The position numbers and the translations under genes were made by a program. From assembly GCA_020048915.1 (NCBI GenBank), contig JAIFLU010000267.1, positions 1-52,992 of the forward strand: a stretch of DNA of 52,992 bases, given 5' to 3'. Position 1 is the stretch's first letter; each line of letters opens with the position of its first letter. A model generated the notes under the pieces. The model was not told the DNA's origin. It saw only the letters and a list, made by a program, of their open reading frames with translations, and ran no database searches. Shown here piece by piece: positions 1 to 9,551 of the stretch. The DNA comes from Bacteroidota bacterium. Lineage in GTDB: Bacteria; Bacteroidota; Bacteroidia; Bacteroidales; JAAUTT01.

Positions 1-137
1 GGAATGCTTTCAATATCCCAATTATTAAACTCCCCTGCCAGGTTAATTTGATTGGCAGAATGTGCAAAGTCTTTTGTCAGTGTAAATGTCACTTTACAAA
101 CTCGTTTCTTTTCGTTGAATTGCTTTTTTAGGCTCAT
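1..137 (-). CDS. Isoamylase early-set (CBM48-like) domain protein, N-terminal part
   Basis: Only the first 45 codons lie in the window; the gene runs off the left edge. The visible residues start MSLKKQF, continue with a KVTFTL strand and then INLAGEFNNWD. That last stretch is the conserved (V/I)xLxGxFNxWD core of the early-set immunoglobulin-like fold that precedes glycogen-branching and isoamylase enzymes. Bacteroidota carry many free-standing proteins of about 100 residues with this fold and this 'MxLKKQF' opening; they are presumed to bind glycogen or other alpha-glucans or to be regulators. The ATG at 137 was chosen because it matches this family start; an in-frame GTG at 203 would overlap the stop of the upstream SHOCT gene. 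The two minus-strand genes are 67 nt apart and may share a transcript. Family call is fairly sure; function is not. Confidence 0.65.
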   Translation of the reverse strand, partial: MSLKKQFNEKKRVCKVTFTLTKDFAHSANQINLAGEFNNWDIESI

Positions 138-204
138 AATAAATTGATTTATAGCTTGTTTTTGAGCGGATGAAGTGACAATAAACTTCTTCTTATTTAC
201 CACT

Positions 205-432
205 TTAGTGTTTTTTTATTAAATCCTTTTCCAGGATTTTTTTCTTCTCCTGATATTCTTCGCTTGTAATTTCTCCTTTAGCAAACCGCTTCTGCAATAT
301 ATCAAGAGGTGAATCTTTTTTATATCGCTGACCTGGAATACTATAAGGAAGTGCAAATATCCAAAATAGTAGAATTATCCAAACGAACCACCATATCAGT
401 CCCATTCCCAAATAATTAGTATTGTACATCAT
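205..432 (-). CDS. SHOCT-domain small membrane protein
   Basis: 75 residues. One N-terminal hydrophobic segment (about residues 9-30, rich in Trp, Ile and Leu) is followed by a short charged C-terminal domain reading DILQKRFAKGEITSEEYQEK. This is the SHOCT motif (short C-terminal domain: LxxRxAxGEIxxEEYxxxK). Small TM-SHOCT proteins are widespread and of unknown function; SHOCT is thought to mediate oligomerisation or membrane association. The ATG is doubled (MM), so the second Met may be used. It precedes the early-set protein on the same strand. Confidence 0.7.
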   Translation of the reverse strand: MMYNTNYLGMGLIWWFVWIILLFWIFALPYSIPGQRYKKDSPLDILQKRFAKGEITSEEYQEKKKILEKDLIKKH

Positions 433-795
433 AATTCAGGCTTTTATAATGTGAATGAATTTTCAAATTAAGACAAAGTTGAAGCTCTTATCTCATTAAT
501 GTTTTACACAACTTTAGGAAAGAGTTACATCTTTCACACATTCTAGTTTCTCTTATTCAAGTCAAAACCAATTACATAGTAGCATGTTGGAAGAAAAAAG
601 GTGTTTGACTTTGCTAAAACCTAAACTCCATGTGTTTCGTCAAAATCAAATTTGTCATTGTGGCTGGTAAAAATTTGTTAATTTGATGTGAGACCTTATA
701 ACAAAAGGTTATTATATAAATGTTGCAGAAGTTACTTAATTTGCAAACTATTAAATAAAAGCGAAATATTTTATAATTCATAGTAATTCAGTAAC
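433..795. other. Divergent intergenic region, no gene seen
   Basis: 363 bp between the minus-strand SHOCT gene and the plus-strand cation transporter, so it should carry promoters for both directions. It is very AT-rich. A small inverted repeat (ATAAC/GTTAT around 697-712) lies upstream of the transporter. I see no clear TAnnTTTG box close to the transporter start and no convincing ORF or RNA gene. Confidence 0.4.
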
Positions 796-1704
796 ATGTC
801 AAATCAAAATGCATCCGTAAAATCAATACTATTTGCTTTATTGGCTAACCTTGGAATTGCAATTACCAAAACAATAGCCGCTATAATAACCGGATCGGGT
901 GCAATGTTGGCCGAATCGATACACTCTTATGCCGATTGTGGTAACCAGGGCCTTCTGTTTCTGGGATTAAAAGCTTCGAAAAAAAAGCCAGACCCGGAAC
1001 ATCCACTGGGATATGGTAAAGAAATCTATTTTTGGTCTTTTATCGTGGCCCTTATATTATTTAGCATGGGCGGGTTGTTCTCAATTTATGAAGGAATCCA
1101 TAAAATGAGTTCGCACGAAGGTTTAAAAAGTCCGGTAATTGCTATTGTTGTTTTATCTGTCAGCATGGTACTCGAAGCAGCCTCGCTGTATGGTTGTATA
1201 ACGCAAATCAATAAATTGAGGCATAATGTAAGTCTTTGGACATGGTTTAAAAACAGTCGTCAAAGCGAATTGGTAGTGGTTTTGGGCGAAGATATTGCTG
1301 CATTGCTGGGTTTATTCGTAGCACTTATTTCAGTTGTTTTATCGATGATTACCGGAAATCCGATTTTTGATTCCATTGGAAGTATTGGCATCGGTACCTT
1401 ATTAATCATTATTTCTTTTTTTATAGCCATCAAAGTCAAGAACTTGCTGATCGGACAAAGTACAGATAACGAAACCCGCTTGCAGATAGAAGCGTTTCTG
1501 AATACCCGGCCGGAGATAGAGCGCGTGCTTAATTTGATAACAATACAATTAGGGCCTCAATTAATGGTTGCAATAAAAGCAAAAATGACAACTGTAGAAT
1601 CTGCCGCTCAACTTATTGAAAACATAAACGCTTGCGAAGCAGATCTAAAAAAGATAAACGGTACTATTCAGTGGGTATTTTTCGAACCCGATAATGAGAA
1701 TTAA
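796..1704 (+). CDS. Cation diffusion facilitator (CDF) family transporter
   Basis: 302 residues, the usual CDF length. Hydrophobic helices start at about residues 11-32 and 35-58. The first metal motif ESIHSYAD places His43 and Asp47 in TM2, as in the HxxxD metal site of zinc and iron CDF pumps. A second acidic pair (Glu165-Asp166 in GEDIAALLG) lies in TM5, the equivalent second half of the transport site. The sequence HPLGYGKE after TM2 is a family hallmark. The C-terminal ~90 residues form the cytoplasmic regulatory domain seen in this family. The protein would export a divalent metal (Zn, Mn, Fe or Co) in exchange for protons; the metal cannot be read from the sequence. It is monocistronic, with a strong hairpin right after the stop. 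Confidence 0.85.
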   Translation: MSNQNASVKSILFALLANLGIAITKTIAAIITGSGAMLAESIHSYADCGNQGLLFLGLKASKKKPDPEHPLGYGKEIYFWSFIVALILFSMGGLFSIYEGIHKMSSHEGLKSPVIAIVVLSVSMVLEAASLYGCITQINKLRHNVSLWTWFKNSRQSELVVVLGEDIAALLGLFVALISVVLSMITGNPIFDSIGSIGIGTLLIIISFFIAIKVKNLLIGQSTDNETRLQIEAFLNTRPEIERVLNLITIQLGPQLMVAIKAKMTTVESAAQLIENINACEADLKKINGTIQWVFFEPDNEN

Positions 1705-1743
1705 AAAAGGAACTGTCCTTTATTTTTAATGACAGTTCCTTTT
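1705..1743 (+). terminator. Intrinsic terminator after CDF transporter
   Basis: A perfect 13-bp inverted repeat (AAAAGGAACTGTC at 1705-1717, complement at 1731-1743) with a 13-nt AT-rich loop. It starts 1 nt after the stop codon and the 3' arm ends in a T run. Because the 5' arm begins with A residues, it could also act on minus-strand transcription. Confidence 0.8.
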
Positions 1744-1788
1744 ATAAAATACCAGTAACATTATAAAATGGCTTATTACAAGAACTAT

Positions 1789-2016
1789 TTATGATTCATC
1801 AACTGTTGGAGAAATTGGGCCGTTTTCTTTAACCGATTTTATACTATTCTCCATTCCCACTGAAGAATTATAATTTTCACTCGATCCTTTAACTTGTACT
1901 CCGCTTTTAAATTAAAATGAAACTTCCCGGAAGCGATGGCGGCTTTTATTGTTCCTTACCACAAATCTAAAAGTATTTATTTGTTGCGCTAAGTTATTGA
2001 ACTCGCAAAACCTCTT
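1789..2016 (-). pseudogene. Possible decayed chemoreceptor C-terminal tail
   Basis: In the 386-bp gap before the S9 peptidase the minus strand holds two short open stretches in different frames. One (about 1915-2016) translates to a piece reading EFNNLAQQINTFRF, which resembles the amphipathic end of a methyl-accepting chemotaxis signalling domain. The next (1789-1911, 40 codons to a TAA at 1789-1791) reads SSENYNSSVGMENSIKSV and ends PTVDES. Neither has a usable start, and they are separated by stops. I read this as remnants of a degraded gene, perhaps related to the intact receptor at 4579, but the match is weak. The rest of 1744-2129 shows nothing else. Confidence 0.25.
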
Positions 2017-2129
2017 TAGACATATTTTATAACGACTACCTTCTTTAATAATTTACATGTTTTACAGCCTTTCCCATTAACCTATCCAATTCCATATTAT
2101 ATTTGGAGCGGTTTTTAAAAATTACGACG

Positions 2130-4274
2130 ATGAAGCATACCATTATTTTCCTGATAAGTTTAAGCATTTCGTATATAACATTCGCCCAGAACAAATTACT
2201 CACTGTTAAGGATGTAGAAGTGGGCGCCCGGCGGGAGTTTTATCCTTCCTACTTACAAAATTTGCAATGGCAAGGTAAATCGTTAAATTTTACGTATCAG
2301 GATTATAATACCATTTACCAGCAATCGGTTACAAATGCCAATGCTGTTACATTAATTACTCTCGCAGAAATAAATGTAGCCTTAAAAAAAGACAAACTCG
2401 ATACCTTGGTTAATATCCCTTACATTACCTGGGAAAACGAAAATGAATTTCACTTTATCGCCGAAAACAACTGGTATGCCATAAAAATGCCCGAAAAACA
2501 GGTAATCGCCTCTATTAAATTCCCCGAAGAAGCGGCAAATTTCAAACTGTTTTATTCTAAAAAGCTGGCAGCATATACACTAAAAAATAATGTATTTGTA
2601 ATTGGCACCAACAATATTCCCAAAGCAATTACAAACGACCGAAATTCCGACATTGTGAACGGCGACATTGTCAGCCGAAACGAATTTGGAATAAACGACG
2701 GGATTTTCTGGTCGCCTACAGGTAACTACATCGCTTTTTACAGAAAAGATAATTCGAAAGTAAAAAACTACCCACTGGTAGACATCACCACACGCGAAGC
2801 AGAACTTAAAAACATAAAATATCCGATGGCAGGAATGGCCAGCGAACATATCAGCCTGGGTGTATATAACATTTCAACCAATTCAAGCCTATTCATCGAA
2901 AAAGACGATACCATTTCGGAGAAATACTTAACCAATATTACCTGGTCGCCCGATGAAAGCAGTATTTATATTCAGGTTCTCAACCGGCTTCAAAACCATA
3001 TGAAACTAAATAAATACAGTGTAAAGGACGGATCGTTAGCAAAAACATTGTTCGAAGAACAAAACGATAAATATATGGAGCCTTTAAACCCGCTCTTATT
3101 CCTGAATAAAACACCCGGCCAATTTATTTATCAGTCACGGCGCGATGGGTTTAACCATGCCTATTTATATACTACCGAAGGTGCATTGGTTAGCCAACTT
3201 ACTTCTGGGAATTTTGAAATTACCGATATCCTGCTTCTCGACAGCAACGATCATTTATTCTATACCTCAACAGAAGAAAGCCCCATTGAGCAGCATACCT
3301 ATAAATTAAACACCAGGACAGGACAAAAAGCAAAGCTAACCCGCGATGCCGGCACCCACAGGGTACTGGTAAATCAAAACTCGAAATATTGTATCGACAC
3401 CTATTCAAGTACGCAGGTTCCCCGCAGTATAAACATTATTTCGGCAACCGGTAAGATAGAGCGAAATATACTGACAGCGCAAAACCCGCTCAAGAATTAC
3501 AATATGCCCGAGATGCAAATAAGCACCTTAAAAGCCGCCGATGGGAAAACCGATTTATATTACCGCCTCATTAAACCAATCGATTTCGATCCAAACAAAA
3601 AATATCCGGCAATTATTTATGTCTATGGAGGTCCGCATACACAACTTGTAACCAATAGCTGGCTTGGTGGCGCCCGCTTATGGGATCATATGATGGCACA
3701 AAAAGGGTATGTTGTGCTTACGGTAGATAGCAGAGGCTCATCCAACCGGGGACTTGTATTTGAGAATATAATCCACCGTCAGTGCGGAGTTACTGAAATG
3801 CAGGATCAGCTGGAAGGGGTTAAACTTTTAAAACAATTAAATTTTGTAGATATGGATCGTCTGGGGGTTCATGGGTGGAGTTATGGTGGCTTTATGACTC
3901 TAACCATGATGGTGAACAATCCGGGGATGTTCAAAACAGGTGTTGCTGGCGGACCGGTCACTGACTGGAAATATTATGAGGTAATGTACGGTGAGCGTTA
4001 TATGGATACGCCTACCGAAAATCCCGTTGGATACGAAAAAACTTCGTTAATGGCCCAAGCCAAAAACCTGAAAGGAAAACTTTTAATTATACATGGCGCT
4101 GTCGACCCAACTGTAGTTTGGCAAAACAGCCTTGATTTTATCCAGGAGTGTATTAAAAACCAGGTTCCGGTAGATTATTTTGTATATCCGCTTTCGGAGC
4201 ACAACGTAAGGGGATACGACCGCATCCACCTGATGGGTAAGATTACCGACTATTTTGAAGATCACCTCAAATAA
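2130..4274 (+). CDS. Secreted prolyl oligopeptidase / dipeptidyl peptidase IV family (S9) peptidase
   Basis: 714 residues. The start is the ATG at 2130, giving a clean signal peptide (MKHTIIFLISLSISYITFAQ); an in-frame TTG at 2103 would only add nine residues before it. The N-terminal ~460 residues form the DPP-IV beta-propeller (for example WSPTGNYIAFYR and WSPDESSIYIQ repeats). The C-terminal alpha/beta hydrolase carries the YVYGGP oxyanion-loop motif, the nucleophile motif GWSYGG (Ser584), Asp659 in HGAVDPTV and His691 in SEHN, so the triad is complete. The enzyme should remove N-terminal dipeptides, probably Xaa-Pro, from peptides in the periplasm or outside the cell. In Bacteroidota such enzymes serve peptide nutrition. 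It stands alone and is followed by a hairpin. Confidence 0.88.
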   Translation: MKHTIIFLISLSISYITFAQNKLLTVKDVEVGARREFYPSYLQNLQWQGKSLNFTYQDYNTIYQQSVTNANAVTLITLAEINVALKKDKLDTLVNIPYITWENENEFHFIAENNWYAIKMPEKQVIASIKFPEEAANFKLFYSKKLAAYTLKNNVFVIGTNNIPKAITNDRNSDIVNGDIVSRNEFGINDGIFWSPTGNYIAFYRKDNSKVKNYPLVDITTREAELKNIKYPMAGMASEHISLGVYNISTNSSLFIEKDDTISEKYLTNITWSPDESSIYIQVLNRLQNHMKLNKYSVKDGSLAKTLFEEQNDKYMEPLNPLLFLNKTPGQFIYQSRRDGFNHAYLYTTEGALVSQLTSGNFEITDILLLDSNDHLFYTSTEESPIEQHTYKLNTRTGQKAKLTRDAGTHRVLVNQNSKYCIDTYSSTQVPRSINIISATGKIERNILTAQNPLKNYNMPEMQISTLKAADGKTDLYYRLIKPIDFDPNKKYPAIIYVYGGPHTQLVTNSWLGGARLWDHMMAQKGYVVLTVDSRGSSNRGLVFENIIHRQCGVTEMQDQLEGVKLLKQLNFVDMDRLGVHGWSYGGFMTLTMMVNNPGMFKTGVAGGPVTDWKYYEVMYGERYMDTPTENPVGYEKTSLMAQAKNLKGKLLIIHGAVDPTVVWQNSLDFIQECIKNQVPVDYFVYPLSEHNVRGYDRIHLMGKITDYFEDHLK

Positions 4275-4288
4275 CTGAGATTTATTTT

Positions 4289-4315
4289 TACAGAAAAGAA
4301 ATCTTCTTTTCTGTA
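4289..4315 (+). terminator. Hairpin after S9 peptidase
   Basis: Perfect 12-bp inverted repeat (TACAGAAAAGAA at 4289-4300, complement at 4304-4315) with a 3-nt loop, 14 nt after the stop codon. The stem is AT-rich and the downstream T tract is short, so termination strength is uncertain. Confidence 0.6.
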
Positions 4316-4539
4316 ATTTGGTGATTATTTAGAAGGATGTTGTTTTGGAATTTCAACTTATCAGCCCATGCACACCGATACTTAATATGATAATACTTGA
4401 TTTCTGAACAGCTTAATTTTATAAATATCTGCCAATATACTACTTGAAATCCTACTTGGTTTATATCCGGTAAGGAATATCACCTATTATTAATAACTTG
4501 CATCACTTTATTTTATTAATATTCTGAATATTATTGCCT

Positions 4540-4547
4540 TATTTTTG
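4540..4547 (+). promoter_or_regulatory. Candidate -7 box for the chemoreceptor
   Basis: TATTTTTG fits the Bacteroidota TAnnTTTG -7 consensus and lies 31 nt before the ATG, giving a predicted leader of about 25 nt. There is no clear TTTG at -33, only T-rich DNA. The rest of the 304-bp gap before the gene shows no ORF. Confidence 0.35.
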
Positions 4548-4578
4548 ATTAAATAAATAACCCATTATAATAAATTCT

Positions 4579-6465
4579 ATGAAATGGTTCAATAATTTAT
4601 CCATAAAATTAAAATTAAACATCGGTATTATTGGGATTATCGCGCTGGTAATGTCAATTATGGCAATATATCTTTTCACAACACTGAGGAGTCATTTTAA
4701 GCATGATATAGACAATGATATTGAAGGCCAAATATACGACCTGAAAAATATGATTGAAATTCAGGTGAGCGAAAGTCAAAAAAAAGTAAATCTATACCTC
4801 AAAACTGCTCATTATTATTTCTATAATCAAGGCCGGTTAATTGAAAACCCGGATCAGAAAATCCCATTTTCAGCAATTAATCAGGAAACACAGGGAAAAA
4901 CTGAACTTGAGGTTTCTCAATGGTCAATCAATGCCAACCCGGTACAAAAAAACTTCGACATTGTAGATAGCCTTAAAGCTTTGGGCATTGAAGCTGCTAC
5001 AATCTTTCAGAAAATCCCCGAGGGATATCTTCGTATCTCAACTAACGTAATAAAAAAGGATGGTTCCCGAGCTAACGGAACATTTATACCATCAAGTTCT
5101 CCCGTAGCCCAGGCAATTGACAAAGGGGCGACCTATATGGGACGGGCATATGTTGTAGACGACTGGTATCTTGCAGCATACGAACCCATTTATATGAATG
5201 GCAGTATCAAAGGAATGCTATTTGTAGGAGCCAAAGAGAAAGACATGGCTTCCCTTAAAGCAATCTTTAAAACAAAAAAATATAACGAATCGGGCTTTCC
5301 CTACATTGTTACAACAACTGGAGAATTAATTGTTCACCCATCAGATGAAGGCAAAAACATTGCTCAAGAACCTATCTTTAAAACAATAGATGCATTAAAA
5401 GACAGCATCACTGAAATTGAGATGAATGGAGAATCTACTATGGTTTTTTTTCATTATTACGATCCAATTAAAGCCTATATAGTAATAAATATTCCCTCAA
5501 GTGAAGTGTACGATTTCCTTAACCAAATTGGAAGGATTTTATCATTTTCATTTATCATAGTACTAGCATTAATAATACTTGCCGTATATTATATTTCAAG
5601 GCAAATATCGGATCAATTGAATAGAAGTATTGAGTTTGTTCAACGCATTTCGGAAGGCGACTTAACGGTGCATATTGTTCAGGAAACAGAAGATGAGATA
5701 GGACAATTATTGAAAACGATGCAAAATATGTCTGCCCATCTCAGGGAAGTCGTTTCTAATATTTCCGCTGGTTCCGAAAACATTGCATCCTCGAGTGAAG
5801 AACTGAGTTCGGCCGCAGAATCCCTTTCGGACAGTTCTACCGAACAGGCCTCGTCGCTCGAGGAAATATCATCGTCAATCGATCAGATGGTCACCAATAT
5901 ACAGCATAGCACTGTTAATGTTAAACAATTAGACAGTATTACCAACAAATTGGTAACTGATATTCAAACTGTTGGAGATGCATCAACAAAAAGCATGACG
6001 GCAATTAATAAAATTTCGGAGAAAATTACGATTATAAATGACATTGCCTTTCAAACGAATATTCTGGCATTGAATGCCGCAGTTGAGGCTGCTAGAGCGG
6101 GAGAACACGGGCGTGGCTTTGCCGTGGTTGCAGCCGAGGTTCGTAAACTTGCCGAACGTAGCAAAATTGCTGCGGATGAAATTAATATGCTGGCCAAAGA
6201 AACAATAACACTAACACAGCGAACCGAGACCCTTATTAAAGATGTAATTCCTGAAGTCAAACAGGCCTCGGTAATGATTGATGAAATAACGGCTTCCAAT
6301 ATCGAAGAATCCGAAGGCACTTCGCAAATTAATAATGGGGTTCAACAGCTAAACGATATAACACAACATAATGCATCGTCGAGCGAGCAATTAGCCAGTA
6401 ACGCAGAACAACTGGCTTCTGAAGCTACCCAGCTAAAAGCAGCAATACAATTTTTTAAGGTATAA
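4579..6465 (+). CDS. Methyl-accepting chemotaxis protein, Cache sensor type
   Basis: 628 residues. TM1 is at about residues 13-33 and TM2 at about 319-338. Between them is a ~285-residue periplasmic domain of the Cache3/Cache2 fusion type, including [18 protein letters not shown] and [20 protein letters not shown] linker follows (about 339-391, SEGDLTVHI), then a long helical signalling domain. Its hairpin tip, roughly residues 484-528, contains the highly conserved [20 protein letters not shown] and [18 protein letters not shown]. Serine- and glutamine/glutamate-rich methylation heptads flank the tip. There is no C-terminal pentapeptide for CheR/CheB docking. It would sense a small extracellular ligand, possibly a carboxylate or amino acid. 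No che genes are nearby, so it acts with a kinase encoded elsewhere, either for motility or a non-motility pathway. Confidence 0.92.
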   Translation: MKWFNNLSIKLKLNIGIIGIIALVMSIMAIYLFTTLRSHFKHDIDNDIEGQIYDLKNMIEIQVSESQKKVNLYLKTAHYYFYNQGRLIENPDQKIPFSAINQETQGKTELEVSQWSINANPVQKNFDIVDSLKALGIEAATIFQKIPEGYLRISTNVIKKDGSRANGTFIPSSSPVAQAIDKGATYMGRAYVVDDWYLAAYEPIYMNGSIKGMLFVGAKEKDMASLKAIFKTKKYNESGFPYIVTTTGELIVHPSDEGKNIAQEPIFKTIDALKDSITEIEMNGESTMVFFHYYDPIKAYIVINIPSSEVYDFLNQIGRILSFSFIIVLALIILAVYYISRQISDQLNRSIEFVQRISEGDLTVHIVQETEDEIGQLLKTMQNMSAHLREVVSNISAGSENIASSSEELSSAAESLSDSSTEQASSLEEISSSIDQMVTNIQHSTVNVKQLDSITNKLVTDIQTVGDASTKSMTAINKISEKITIINDIAFQTNILALNAAVEAARAGEHGRGFAVVAAEVRKLAERSKIAADEINMLAKETITLTQRTETLIKDVIPEVKQASVMIDEITASNIEESEGTSQINNGVQQLNDITQHNASSSEQLASNAEQLASEATQLKAAIQFFKV

Positions 6466-6515
6466 ATGAACTAACCGAAGCAACAGGTAATTTCATCTAA
6501 GAAAAGCAAGGGAAT

Positions 6516-6914
6516 CTAACAATAACACTTTAATTGAAGTCCGTTGTTAACCCCTTGTGCACCATCGGTTGCATAACCTTCACGTTTCCACCACTCCAAA
6601 CCTCCAATAAGTTCCTTAACGGTAAAGCCTAGTTTTGCCAGTTTAAGCGCTCCTTTTGTAGATGCATTACAACCAAGACCATCGCAGTAAACAACATAAA
6701 GTACTTCTTTTTTATTCAGTTTTTTAGTCGAATCCTCGTTCATTTCGCGGTGCGGTAAATTAATAGCCCCCGGAATACATTCCTTTTCAAAACCAATTGG
6801 ACTTCGGGCATCAACAACTGTAATTGACTCGAGATTGTTCAGGGCTTCAAATAAATCTGAAGCATCTATTTCATAAGCAAGCTTATTTTCGTAGTATTTA
6901 ACCTGTGCTTCCAT
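6516..6914 (-). CDS. Rhodanese-like domain protein
   Basis: 132 residues, one rhodanese domain. The CH2A-type motif is VVDARSP followed by IPGAINLPH. The active-site loop reads YCDGLGCNAS, so the catalytic Cys is the one after YVVY, and the loop has a second Cys that is less usual. Next comes the GGLEWWKREGY segment typical of the domain end. Single-domain rhodaneses carry persulfide sulfur in thiosulfate or sulfide metabolism, or deliver sulfur to other proteins. There is no signal peptide, so it is cytoplasmic. The C-terminus ends in CYC, a possible extra thiol or metal site. It is convergent with the chemoreceptor, 50 nt away, and looks monocistronic. Confidence 0.85.
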   Translation of the reverse strand: MEAQVKYYENKLAYEIDASDLFEALNNLESITVVDARSPIGFEKECIPGAINLPHREMNEDSTKKLNKKEVLYVVYCDGLGCNASTKGALKLAKLGFTVKELIGGLEWWKREGYATDGAQGVNNGLQLKCYC

Positions 6915-7233
6915 ACTTTTGGGTTTTAGTGTTTTTCTCTTCTAATTAAACAATCGAAAAGAAAAAAGGTGTGGAAAAATGAGTTAAAAATAAAGTCTGT
7001 ATTATTTTGAATTTTAGAAGTTCGGAGAATACGAATGCAGCATTAGCCAGCATTGGGATTGTCGGTTATGATTTTATAACGAATGCACAAATAAAATTCA
7101 GGAATTTCATTTGTGCATCTGTAACCATCTTAAGAATTTCAAATAATTGTTTTAGATCTTTTAACCCAACGTTTCCGTTTGATTCCGACTTTATGCCGTT
7201 GGCAAAGACCCTTCGTTTATTGTATTAACAAAA
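6915..7233. other. Intergenic region with possible degenerate coding remnant
   Basis: 319 bp between two minus-strand genes. On the minus strand from about 7220 to 7070 an open frame without a start codon reads like protein (LKDLKQLFEILKMVTDAQ near its middle, ending CAFVIKS). It directly follows the DUF1080 stop and may be a decayed gene fragment. A plus-strand frame of similar length looks like its shadow. I see no promoter consensus or RNA gene. Confidence 0.3.
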
Positions 7234-7875
7234 CTATAATTTCGTAATAAAAACATTCCGGAACTCAATATCTTTCCCTTCGCTTTGTAAACAAATATAC
7301 CCTTTCGTCAGGGAAACTCCAGTACCTTTATTCTGCAATAACCCATTTACAATTACTTCAATGGTATTGTCATTACAGGTAATTTCCATGGTATTCCATT
7401 CACCGGGTGTTTTTTCGTTCGATGGAGCCATTTTTGCAACAACCCGCGACGATTCAGTTTTTTCATTCATAGTTGCACCTCCCATGCATACAAAATCTCC
7501 GGCATTACCAGCTTTTAGCTGACTTTCGAAGCACGACGGCCAAATGGTATCGGGTAACTGAACATGTACAAAAACACCACTATTGCTTACTTCCTTTGGC
7601 CAACGCCATTCCACATGAAGTTTGTAATTAGAGTACTCCTGATTGGTTCGCATGTAACCAAACGGATTTCCTAAAATATGAATAACCTCATTTTCAACTG
7701 TAAAAACTTTGGAAACATCACCGGGGGATTTTAAATAAAAGGACCAATTCGATAAATCCTTACCATTAAACAACTGAATTGTTTTAGAGTCGGGAGTACC
7801 AGTTTGCTGCTGGGCATTCAGAGTCAATCCGTTAACAATAAACGCGATCAATAAAATTCCAATCAAATTTTTCAT
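7234..7875 (-). CDS. Secreted DUF1080 (3-keto-disaccharide hydrolase-like) protein
   Basis: 213 residues with a signal peptide (MKNLIGILLIAFIVNGLTLNAQ). The single concanavalin-like jelly-roll domain shows the DUF1080 hallmarks LFNGKDLSNW near the start, then FGYMRTNQEYSNY, WRWPKEVSNSGVFVH and GEWNTMEITC, closing with IEFRNVFI. Family members cleave 3-keto-glycosides made by FAD- or NAD-dependent glucoside 3-dehydrogenases, or act as sugar-binding modules. A Gfo/Idh/MocA oxidoreductase occurs 3.5 kb away (11352-12350), but the two are not in one operon, so a shared pathway is only a suggestion. It is secreted to the periplasm or surface. Confidence 0.8.
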   Translation of the reverse strand: MKNLIGILLIAFIVNGLTLNAQQQTGTPDSKTIQLFNGKDLSNWSFYLKSPGDVSKVFTVENEVIHILGNPFGYMRTNQEYSNYKLHVEWRWPKEVSNSGVFVHVQLPDTIWPSCFESQLKAGNAGDFVCMGGATMNEKTESSRVVAKMAPSNEKTPGEWNTMEITCNDNTIEVIVNGLLQNKGTGVSLTKGYICLQSEGKDIEFRNVFITKL

Positions 7876-8110
7876 AATCTTTAAGTTTGTAGTAAAGATA
7901 AAAGAATAGTTCCGGTTTAAGAATATGCATTCAACTAGTGAAATTAGTAATTTTTTTAATACCTATTCCTTACTGCAAGTGCAAGCATTACAAACTCACG
8001 CAATTTTTTTGTTTAGTTATCGCTTGCAAGTTCAATTTCTTTAATTGTTTTTATTCCCGATTGAAATATATTTACTGATAAAACCTTTACTTTGCCTTAT
8101 GAATTGATTT

Positions 8111-9538
8111 ATGCGTGCAGAAACTGATTTTCTTGGAGAAAAAAATATACCGGAGCAAGCGCTATACGGAATACATTCCGTAAGGGCAAGGGAGAATTTT
8201 CCCGACAACACTGCTTTTTCTTTCGAATGGTACAAAGCTGTTGCACTTGTAAAACTAGCCTGTTATAAAACTTATGTGAAATTTAAACAGGCTGCTCAAA
8301 ATGAAAATCTGGGTAAAGAATCTATCTGGATTAACCCGGAAGTAATAGATACACTTATTAAAAGTGCCGGAGAGCTTTCAGAAGGAAAATATTTTGAACA
8401 TTTTATTGTGCCAGCCATTCAGGGAGGAGCTGGCACCAGCATTAATCTCAATATAAACGAAATAATTACCAACAGGGCCCTTCAACTTCTGGGGAATCTG
8501 CCGGGAAATTACACACTCATTGACCCCATTGAACATGCCAATGTTTTTCAAAGCACCAACGATGTTATTCCAACCTCTCTAAAAATTGCTGTAATGTTTC
8601 TTCTCAATAACCTGGAAGAAGAAATAAACATGGTACGAATGGATATGGAGTCGCTGGAGAAAGAACACCGCAACAGTTTACGGATTGGCTACACTCAAAT
8701 GCAGGAAGCGGTGCCGTCGAGTTTTGGACGACTTTTCAGCACATACAGCGAAGCCTTATCGCGCGATTGGTGGCGGGTGTCGAAATGCTTTGAACGGATT
8801 AAAGTAGTAAATATCGGAGGTGGGGCCATTGGTACCGGTATTGCTATTCCCCGCTATTTTATCGTGGAAGTTATTCAGGAACTGCAAACACTCACAAAAC
8901 TACCCGTAACTAGAGGGGAGAACCTTCAGGATGCTACTGCCAACACCGACACATTTGTTGAAGTTCATGGAATTTTAAAAGCCCATGCCGTTGTTCTCGA
9001 AAAAATGGTAAACGACATCCGCTTATTAGCTTCCGATTTAAGCCACAAAGAAATCGAGATTCCTAAAAAACAGGTAGGAAGTTCTATCATGCCAGGCAAA
9101 GTGAATCCGGTAATTCCGGAATTTGTAATTAGCGCCACACAAAAAATCTATGCTAACGACGTCCTTATTACTTCTCTCTGTGCAAAAGGATGCCTCGACT
9201 TGAATGCCTACATCCCAACAATTGGCTATGCGTTAATCGATTCGTTGAAGCTTCTGATTGCCTGTAACCAAAGTATCAAACAGAACCTCCTCAAAGGGTT
9301 AATTATCAACTCTCAATTTGCCGAAATGCGCCTGTATAAGAGTCCTTCCATAACAACTGCATTAGTTCCTTATATTGGGTATAATAAATCAGCTACACTT
9401 GCGCACGAAATGAAAAAAAACGGCTTAACTGTATTCGAAGCAAACCAAAAACTGAATCTGATCGACAACCAAAAACTTGAATCCATTGTTCAACCCGATA
9501 ACCTATTAAAAATGGGCTATTCCATTAAAGATCTTTAA
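8111..9538 (+). CDS. aspA: Aspartate ammonia-lyase (aspartase)
   Basis: 475 residues, the normal length for aspartase/class II fumarase. The N-terminus MRAETDFLGEKNIPEQALYG matches the substrate-binding start of aspartases, which use 'E.D.LG...P..ALYGI'. Later come FQSTNDVIPT and the superfamily signature GSSIMPGKVNP (residues 323-333) with catalytic Ser325. The enzyme reversibly deaminates aspartate to fumarate and ammonia, feeding fumarate respiration or supplying aspartate in an anaerobe. Aspartase is preferred over fumarase because of the N-terminal pattern and the C-terminal DNLLKMGYSIKDL, but this needs a phylogeny. An ATG 11 nt upstream in another frame encodes only two codons before a stop. 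The flippase gene begins 13 nt downstream, so the two are probably co-transcribed. Confidence 0.82.
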   Translation: MRAETDFLGEKNIPEQALYGIHSVRARENFPDNTAFSFEWYKAVALVKLACYKTYVKFKQAAQNENLGKESIWINPEVIDTLIKSAGELSEGKYFEHFIVPAIQGGAGTSINLNINEIITNRALQLLGNLPGNYTLIDPIEHANVFQSTNDVIPTSLKIAVMFLLNNLEEEINMVRMDMESLEKEHRNSLRIGYTQMQEAVPSSFGRLFSTYSEALSRDWWRVSKCFERIKVVNIGGGAIGTGIAIPRYFIVEVIQELQTLTKLPVTRGENLQDATANTDTFVEVHGILKAHAVVLEKMVNDIRLLASDLSHKEIEIPKKQVGSSIMPGKVNPVIPEFVISATQKIYANDVLITSLCAKGCLDLNAYIPTIGYALIDSLKLLIACNQSIKQNLLKGLIINSQFAEMRLYKSPSITTALVPYIGYNKSATLAHEMKKNGLTVFEANQKLNLIDNQKLESIVQPDNLLKMGYSIKDL

Positions 9539-9551
9539 AACATTCCGTTGT

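Noticed and set aside
4579..6465. Part of a chemotaxis operon
   Set aside because: No che genes flank it; the neighbours are a peptidase and a rhodanese.
7007..7228. Plus-strand ORF of 73 codons with a TTG start
   Set aside because: No start support, no recognisable domain, and it overlaps a minus-strand frame that looks at least as coding.
8111..9538. Class II fumarase in place of aspartase
   Set aside because: The N-terminal ExDxLG...ALYGI pattern and the C-terminal part fit aspartase better, though a tree would be decisive.
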